From positions 1 through 64,000 of the forward strand of contig JACKBL010000003.1 in NCBI GenBank assembly GCA_020634515.1: a DNA stretch of 64,000 nucleotides, given 5' to 3'. Source of the DNA: Ardenticatenales bacterium. Lineage in GTDB: Bacteria > Chloroflexota > Anaerolineae > Promineifilales > Promineifilaceae. This document shows positions 56,105 to 61,186 of the stretch, in pieces; within the stretch, counting starts at the first letter, position 1, and each line of letters begins with the position of its first letter. The notes under the pieces were generated by a model that saw only the letters and a program-made list of their open reading frames with translations, made no database searches and was not told the origin of the DNA. The position numbers and the translations under genes were made by a program.

Positions 56105-57370
56105 ATGTTTTACGATCAGGCAAAAATATACGTGTGCAGCGGCAATGGCGGCGACGGGATGATCAGCTTCCGCCGCGAGAAGTTTGTGCCCCTGGGCGGC
56201 CCCAGCGGTGGGGATGGCGGCAAGGGGGGTGATATTGTGTTCGTGGTGAACGAGAAGCTGACGACGTTGGTGCGGTTTCATCGCCAGGTGCATTTTAAGG
56301 CGGGGCACGGCAGACACGGGGGAACAAGCAACAAAAGTGGGGCCGGTGGGGAGACGCTGCGGCTGGAAGTGCCGGCAGGAACCGTGATCCGCGACACCAA
56401 CAATACTCTCCTGGCCGACCTCACCGAAGCAGGACAGGAAGCCGTGATCCTGGCGGGGGGCAAGGGCGGACGCGGCAACGCCCGTTTTGCCTCCAGCACA
56501 AACCAGGCGCCACGCATCGCCGAACGCGGGGAGCCGGGTCAGGAGATGTGGCTGACGCTGGAGTTGAAGTTGATTGCGGATGTGGGGATTTTGGGCGTGC
56601 CCAATGCCGGCAAATCCACCCTCCTCGCCGCCATTTCCGCTGCCCGCCCCAAAATCGCCAGCTACCCCTTCACCACCCTCGAACCCAACCTGGGCGTGGC
56701 CCAGCTCGACGACTTCGACACCATGGTCCTGGCGGACATCCCCGGCCTCATCGAAGGCGCATCGCACGGCGTGGGACTGGGGCACGACTTCTTGCGCCAC
56801 ATTGAGCGCACGCGCGTTCTGATCCACCTGCTGGACGGCGCGGGCGTCAATCCGGTGGAAGATTGGGCCATGATCAACCAGGAACTGGCCCTATACGATG
56901 CCGATCTGGACAGAAAGCCACAGTTGGTGGTGCTGAACAAGATGGACTTGCCCGACGCCGTGGCCTGGGAGCCGCTGGTGGCGGAGCATATCGAAGCCGC
57001 CGGCTTCCCGTTCATGTCTATCTCCGCCGTCACGGGGCAAAATGTGCGCGAGATGTTGTATCGCGTGCGCCATATGCTGGATGCCGTGCCGGCATTCCGA
57101 CCACCCCGCGCCGACGAAGAAATGGTCATCATTCGCCCGCGCCAGGACGAGGAAGCGTTCACCATTTCCCGCGAGGCAGAGGGGTGGCGCGTGCGCGGGG
57201 CGCGCATTGAGCGCGTGGCGGCAATGACGTATTGGGAGTTTGACGCCACGGTGCTGCGTTTCCAGCGCATTCTGGAGAGTATGGGGATTACGGAGGCGTT
57301 GGAGGATGCCGGCATTCAATCCGGCGATATGGTCTTCATCGGGGACGAGGCGCTGGAATGGAGCGAATAG
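56105..57370 (+). CDS. obgE: GTPase ObgE/CgtA
   Basis: Protein of 421 aa. The N-terminal glycine-rich Obg fold (1-158, with GGPSGGDGGKGG and FKAGHGRHG) precedes the G domain: GVPNAGKS (164-171), the YPFTTLEPNLGV switch, DIPGLIEGA and NKMD. The C-terminal OCT domain (about 345-421) is present, as in many Gram-positive and Chloroflexota members. It acts in 50S ribosome assembly and stress control. It starts 5 bases after DUF177 and its last 13 bases overlap nadD, so the three are probably one operon. Confidence 0.96.
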   Translation: MFYDQAKIYVCSGNGGDGMISFRREKFVPLGGPSGGDGGKGGDIVFVVNEKLTTLVRFHRQVHFKAGHGRHGGTSNKSGAGGETLRLEVPAGTVIRDTNNTLLADLTEAGQEAVILAGGKGGRGNARFASSTNQAPRIAERGEPGQEMWLTLELKLIADVGILGVPNAGKSTLLAAISAARPKIASYPFTTLEPNLGVAQLDDFDTMVLADIPGLIEGASHGVGLGHDFLRHIERTRVLIHLLDGAGVNPVEDWAMINQELALYDADLDRKPQLVVLNKMDLPDAVAWEPLVAEHIEAAGFPFMSISAVTGQNVREMLYRVRHMLDAVPAFRPPRADEEMVIIRPRQDEEAFTISREAEGWRVRGARIERVAAMTYWEFDATVLRFQRILESMGITEALEDAGIQSGDMVFIGDEALEWSE

Positions 57371-57912
57371 GCATCTTTGGCGGCACATTCGACCCGCCGC
57401 ACCTGGGGCATCTGGTGCTGGCGGAAAGTGCGCGGGAGAGTTTGCGGCTGGATCAGGTGTTGTTTATGCCGGCAGGACACCCCCCCCACAAACAAGATCG
57501 CACCATCTCCCCCATTTCCCACCGGCTGGCCATGGTGCGCCTGGCCATCGCCGACAACGCCAACTTCTGCCTCGACGACACCGACATCACCCGCCCCACA
57601 CCCCACCGCACCGCCACCTTGCTGCCGCTGCTGGCGCAAGCCATGCCCGCCGCCCGTTTCTGGCTGCTCATCGGCGGCGACTCACTGCGCGACCTGCCCA
57701 CCTGGGAAGACCCACACCTGTTGCCGCGCTACTGCCGCCTGGGCGTGCTGCCGCGTCCGGGGGCGACGTTCGACCTGGATAACCTGGAGCAGGTGATTCC
57801 GGGCGTCGCGGCGGCGGTTGATATGATTGACGGGCCGGCCATCCCTCTTTCCGGCACGCAGATTCGGGCGTGGGTGGGAATGGGGCGTTCGTTGCGATAT
57901 TTAATGCCGGCA
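57087..57912. repeat. Representative cluster of the iterated palindrome TGCCGGCA
   Basis: Four sites occur here: 57087-57094, 57307-57314, 57467-57474 and 57905-57912. They lie in obgE and nadD. Before each the top strand is G/T-rich and after it C/A-rich, and between sites it turns back to G-rich. The word occurs about 55-60 times in the window by eye count, in genes of both strands and between genes. It is rare or absent in the IS21 element and in the AT-rich RHS tip. Confidence 0.75.
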
Positions 57913-57960
57913 TCCGTGCGCCACTACATCCACGACCACCACCTCTACACCACCGCCTGA
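57358..57960 (+). CDS. nadD: Nicotinate-nucleotide adenylyltransferase NadD
   Basis: Protein of 200 aa. It joins nicotinate mononucleotide and ATP to form deamido-NAD, a late step of NAD synthesis. Motifs are GGTFDPPHLGH (8-18), the nucleotidyltransferase signature with the HxGH-type histidines, LLIGGDSLRDLPTW, and the C-terminal LSGTQIRAWV, which corresponds to the family's (S/T)xxxR motif. It overlaps the end of obgE by 13 bases. The obgE-nadD order is widespread in bacteria. Confidence 0.95.
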   Translation: MERIGIFGGTFDPPHLGHLVLAESARESLRLDQVLFMPAGHPPHKQDRTISPISHRLAMVRLAIADNANFCLDDTDITRPTPHRTATLLPLLAQAMPAARFWLLIGGDSLRDLPTWEDPHLLPRYCRLGVLPRPGATFDLDNLEQVIPGVAAAVDMIDGPAIPLSGTQIRAWVGMGRSLRYLMPASVRHYIHDHHLYTTA

Positions 57961-57966
57961 TCCCCC

Positions 57967-58350
57967 GTGTCCCGCAAACGCTCATCCATCATCACCATCC
58001 TGCTGCTCTACATCTGGATAGCCGCCCTCCTCCTCATAGCCGCCCTCCTCCTCTGGTCCGCCACCCACCCCACCATCCCCATCCACTGGACCACCGAAAG
58101 CGAACTCGACGTGACCGGCTACAACCTTTACCGCGCCGATGATCCCAATGGACACTTCCACAAAATCAACACAGACCTGCTGCCCCCCGCCGCCGACCCC
58201 TTCCTCGCCGGCGACCACAACTTCGTCGATACCGGCGTCCGCTGGGGACAAACCTATTACTACCAACTGGAAACCATCCGGCGCGATGGCGGCACCAGCC
58301 GCGGCGACATCATCAGCCTGAAAGCCGTTTTCCGGCTTTTGACGCCATAA
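57967..58350 (+). CDS. Small membrane-anchored protein with a fibronectin III-like domain
   Basis: Protein of 127 aa starting at GTG 57967, 6 bases after nadD. One membrane helix (about 8-31) is followed by an extracytoplasmic part reading IHWTTESELDVTGYNLYRAD, then FVDTGVRWGQTYYYQLE. This is the strand pattern of a fibronectin type III domain. It probably sits on the outer face of the membrane. The function is unknown and the link to nadD may be positional only. Confidence 0.6.
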   Translation: MSRKRSSIITILLLYIWIAALLLIAALLLWSATHPTIPIHWTTESELDVTGYNLYRADDPNGHFHKINTDLLPPAADPFLAGDHNFVDTGVRWGQTYYYQLETIRRDGGTSRGDIISLKAVFRLLTP

Positions 58351-58384
58351 AATGAGTATGATACCATCACTAACTTCTTTGTAG

Positions 58385-58403
58385 GGCGCGTTTGCAACGC
58401 GCC
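58385..58403. repeat. Short GC-rich hairpin of the GTAGGGCG type
   Basis: The arms GGCGCGTT/AACGCGCC (8 bp, loop of 3) sit within GTAGGGCGCGTTTGC..., 36 bases upstream of the RiPP-type operon. It resembles the palindrome at 44444-44491. Confidence 0.55.
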
Positions 58404-58438
58404 TGCATCCGCACAATTGACTGGCCGGAGGAATCCGC

Positions 58439-59287
58439 TTGGCCCTGACAACCCCCGTACGCGCAAAAATCATCCTCAACATCGCCGACTTTGTGGTGGC
58501 CCTGGAAACGATCGACGAGACAGTGGCCGACCGCATCCATGAGCGATACCGGCAATTCTTGGGAACCGACGAGACACCCCATTTCACCATCGCCATTCAA
58601 GCCACCCCCGACGTGCTCTTCCTGCCCATCGAACCGGGCAACTGGGTGATCGAATCCGACTTCGACAACAACCGGATCACGTATCGCTCCTATCGGGAGC
58701 AAGGTGAGGTGGATGTGCGTTCGCGGATGGGCCAACTAGAAATTGCGCCCACGGCGGATATTGAAAACTTCCTGCGCGTGGTCTACGCCTGGCTTTGCGT
58801 GCAAAATGGGGCGCTGCTGCTACACGCGGGTGGCTTGCTGCGGCACGCCAACGGGCTTGGCTACGTCTTTTTCGGTCCCAGCGGTGCCGGCAAAACGACC
58901 ACCACCGGCCTCTCGCGCCACCTGGGCACCATTCTCAGCGACGACCTGGTCATCATTCGCTGCCACGACGACCACTGCACCTTGCACGGCGTCCCCTTTC
59001 GCGGCGAAATGGACGACGCCCCCCGCGCCAACCAGTTTGCACCGCTGAAGAGCATTTACCGTCTGCGCCAGGACAAAAAGCACTTCGCGGCTCCGTTGCC
59101 GCACGCCGTCGCCGTGGCCGAACTGGCCGCCGCCGCACCTTTTGTCGTCGGCAACCCACACCTGAACGATCACCTCCTGCGCGTCTGTGACCGCGTGGCC
59201 CGCCTCGCGCCCGTGCGCGAGCTTCACTTCAGCAAAGACACTGGATTTTGGAAGGCAATCGATGAATATGATGCAGTTGCACCCTAA
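58439..59287 (+). CDS. HPr kinase-like ATP-binding protein of a RiPP operon
   Basis: Protein of 282 aa, starting at TTG 58439 with a strong GGAGGAA 5 bases upstream. The C-terminal half has the HprK-type core: LHAGG (128-132), Walker A FFGPSGAGKTTTT (about 144-156), LSDDL (166-170) and VPFRGE. The HprK N-terminal domain is replaced by an unrelated segment. Related kinases in lasso-peptide clusters (ThcoK, PadeK) phosphorylate the last Ser of the precursor. The candidate precursor of this operon ends in Ser, so the same role is possible here, but this is inference. The end overlaps the PqqD-like gene by 26 bases. Confidence 0.75.
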   Translation: MALTTPVRAKIILNIADFVVALETIDETVADRIHERYRQFLGTDETPHFTIAIQATPDVLFLPIEPGNWVIESDFDNNRITYRSYREQGEVDVRSRMGQLEIAPTADIENFLRVVYAWLCVQNGALLLHAGGLLRHANGLGYVFFGPSGAGKTTTTGLSRHLGTILSDDLVIIRCHDDHCTLHGVPFRGEMDDAPRANQFAPLKSIYRLRQDKKHFAAPLPHAVAVAELAAAAPFVVGNPHLNDHLLRVCDRVARLAPVRELHFSKDTGFWKAIDEYDAVAP

Positions 59288-59558
59288 ACCTCACCCGCAA
59301 ACTGCCGGCAGAGTCATAGAGGGCGAAGCAGTCCTGATCCTGGCGGACAGCAGCGAAATCAAAGTCCTCAACGACGTCGGGTCGCGCATTTTTGAACTGG
59401 CCGACGGCAGCCGCTCCGTGGCCGCCATCTGCCAGATGATCGCCCAGGAGTACGACGTCACCCTGGAGGTCGCCCGCGCCGACGTAGCCGATTTTCTGCG
59501 GGAGCTGGTGGATGTTCACGTTATGGTTTTCGCGGAAGCGCAAGACGAGGCGAAATGA
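59262..59558 (+). CDS. PqqD-like RiPP recognition protein
   Basis: Protein of 98 aa. The ATG at 59262 follows GGAAGG. The pattern GEAVLILADSSEIKVLNDVGSRIFELADGSRSV, then ICQMIAQEYDVTLEVARADVADFLREL is that of PqqD-like domains, which bind the leader of a precursor peptide and deliver it to the maturase. It overlaps both neighbours (26 bases with the kinase, 4 with the radical SAM gene), indicating tight co-expression. Confidence 0.88.
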   Translation: MNMMQLHPKPHPQTAGRVIEGEAVLILADSSEIKVLNDVGSRIFELADGSRSVAAICQMIAQEYDVTLEVARADVADFLRELVDVHVMVFAEAQDEAK

Positions 59559-60640
59559 CCGAGCAATACCGCGACGCGGACGGCCAGATCAACCTCTATC
59601 AGAATATCGTCAACAAGACGCAGCGGCAGCACCGCCTGCTGTCCGTGCAGTGGGAGATCACTTACCGCTGCAACGAACGGTGCACCCATTGCTACCTGGA
59701 TGTGCTACCGCCGGGGGCGCAAATGCCCGGCGAAGTCAGCACGGAAGAGGCCAGGCGCATCATTGACGATCTGGCCGGGTTGGGCGCGCTGACGATCACG
59801 TTCTCCGGTGGCGAGGTTTTCTTGCGGCGGGATATTTTTGAGATTTCCCACTATGCGCGTCAGAAGGGTTTTGCCATCCGCTATTTTACAAATGGCATCT
59901 TGATCAAACCCGGCGTTGCTGATAGGATTGCAGCGGTAAAACCCGTGGTGGTGGAGATGAGTGTTTATGGCAGCAATGCCGGCACGCATGATTCCATCAC
60001 CCAGGTCCCCGGCTCTTTCGACCTGACCATGCGCGCGATCAGGCTGCTTCTCGAACGAGGCGTGCGCTGCCTGATAAAAACGCCCATCATGAAGGAAAAT
60101 ATCGGCCAGGTTGTGGAATTGCAGCAGCTTGCGGCCGACCTGGGCATCGGTTTTCAGTACGATTTGACGATTATTCCAAAGCACACCGGCGATGTTTCCC
60201 CATTGCGGCATCGGCCCACCGATGACCAGTTGCTGGGTTTCCTGCGCGAACGGGTCACGCCGGAAACGTGGAATCTGTACCCCCAGAACGACTCGTTCCG
60301 CTTCTGTGGGATTGGGATGAACAGCCTGAATATCAGCCCGACCGGCGATATTCAAACATGCCTGGGCGCTCGCGTAACTGCCGGCAATCTACGCGAAGCC
60401 CCCATCGCCCAAATCTGGAAAGAATCGCCTGTCTGGGAAGAAACCAGCAGCCTCACTCTGCAAAACCTGCCTGTTTGCTCAACATGCGAGCTGCGCCAGT
60501 TCTGCGTCCGCTGTCACGGCACAGCCGCCTTTGAAGATGGCGATATGCTCGGATGTTCATCTGTCGCTTACCGCGAGGCACGTTTGCGTCGCCAAGCGTA
60601 CCAAGAAAACCGTCGTCTCATGGATAAAGGAGTTAATTAG
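59555..60640 (+). CDS. Radical SAM/SPASM peptide maturase
   Basis: Protein of 361 aa. The 4Fe-4S motif CNERCTHC (Cys39, 43, 46) binds SAM. The TIM-barrel motifs SGGEVFLRRDI and YFTNG follow. The C-terminal SPASM region (about residues 250-345) holds Cys in FCGIG, TCLGARV, CSTCELRQFCVRC and LGCSS, enough for auxiliary clusters. Such enzymes make C-S, C-C or related links in peptides. The start overlaps the PqqD-like stop as ATGA, and the probable substrate gene begins 2 bases after the stop. Bond type cannot be predicted from the sequence alone. Confidence 0.9.
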   Translation: MTEQYRDADGQINLYQNIVNKTQRQHRLLSVQWEITYRCNERCTHCYLDVLPPGAQMPGEVSTEEARRIIDDLAGLGALTITFSGGEVFLRRDIFEISHYARQKGFAIRYFTNGILIKPGVADRIAAVKPVVVEMSVYGSNAGTHDSITQVPGSFDLTMRAIRLLLERGVRCLIKTPIMKENIGQVVELQQLAADLGIGFQYDLTIIPKHTGDVSPLRHRPTDDQLLGFLRERVTPETWNLYPQNDSFRFCGIGMNSLNISPTGDIQTCLGARVTAGNLREAPIAQIWKESPVWEETSSLTLQNLPVCSTCELRQFCVRCHGTAAFEDGDMLGCSSVAYREARLRRQAYQENRRLMDKGVN

Positions 60641-60641
60641 G

Positions 60642-60800
60642 ATGCTTAACAACGACAAAGTGGAACAGAAAAAAGCCTACGAGAAACCGTCCGTCATCCA
60701 CAGCCAGGTATTGGAAAGCGTCGCCGGGGCCTGCCCACCAGGTGAACCCACCAACGGGAAAACCGGTACGGAGCAGACCTGCCAGCAAATTGCCAGCTAA
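60642..60800 (+). CDS. Candidate RiPP precursor peptide (52 aa)
   Basis: AAAGGAG lies about 9 bases upstream of the ATG at 60642. The leader-like part MLNNDKVEQKKAYEKPSVI contains the YEKPxV block often seen before SPASM-modified peptides, followed by SQVLESVAGACPPG. The C-terminal half is Gly/Thr/Pro-rich with Cys31 and Cys47 and ends QQIAS, with Ser52 as last residue. The Cys residues are candidates for thioether links to the maturase's products. Too small for most gene callers. Chosen because of position, ribosome site and composition; no family match could be checked. Confidence 0.7.
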   Translation: MLNNDKVEQKKAYEKPSVIHSQVLESVAGACPPGEPTNGKTGTEQTCQQIAS

Positions 60801-60843
60801 CGACTTAATCGGGCGACTTCACATAACCGAGACCAATCCAACT

Positions 60844-60865
60844 GCCTGATACGGTACGGTCAGGC
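60844..60865 (+). terminator. Possible terminator of the RiPP operon
   Basis: The stem GCCTGA/TCAGGC (6 bp) encloses a 10-base loop and is followed by 'ggggctttattgttt'. It is weak but well placed, 44 bases after the precursor stop. Confidence 0.5.
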
Positions 60866-60903
60866 GGGGCTTTATTGTTTCTGGATGTACCCCGCGTACC
60901 CAG

Positions 60904-60926
60904 GGCGGCAGCCTGAAGCTGCCGCC
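60904..60926. repeat. GC-rich perfect hairpin
   Basis: The arms GGCGGCAGC/GCTGCCGCC (9 bp) enclose a 5-base loop and lie between the RiPP operon and the protease gene. No T-run follows. Confidence 0.55.
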
Positions 60927-61041
60927 GTCCTGGTGATTGTCTGGCGACGCAGCCGGTACGCTGAATAAAGGGTAACGACCTGTCCGGCGGCCTTCATCCT
61001 CGCAGGCTTGTCGTTACACCACCCAGGCGTAGCGCAACCAA

Positions 61042-61061
61042 CGTTTGTCCGCGGACAAACG
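61042..61061. repeat. 20-bp perfect palindrome
   Basis: The sequence CGTTTGTCCGCGGACAAACG is its own reverse complement. It could be an operator for a dimeric repressor or a dispersed repeat; nothing in the window decides. It lies 125 bases upstream of the C25 protease start. Confidence 0.55.
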
Positions 61062-61114
61062 CAATGAGACAACCGAAGATACTCTACAGGAGGGTATCTA
61101 CCCTGACCACCACG

Positions 61115-61146
61115 CAAGGGCTAGATAAGCGTTTATCTGGCCCTTG
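61115..61146 (+). promoter_or_regulatory. Stem-loop in the leader of the C25 protease gene
   Basis: The arms CAAGGGC-t-AGATAA and TTATCT-g-GCCCTTG pair over 13 positions around a T-G pair with a 4-base loop. It lies 40 bases upstream of the ATG at 61187. It could stabilise or regulate the transcript. It does not match any riboswitch consensus I know. Confidence 0.45.
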
Positions 61147-61186
61147 TTGCTGTCTGGGCTGCCTGATTTGAGGAACCATACACCCT

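Noticed and set aside
61115..61146. Riboswitch upstream of the protease
   Set aside because: Only a simple stem-loop is visible; no conserved riboswitch core could be matched.
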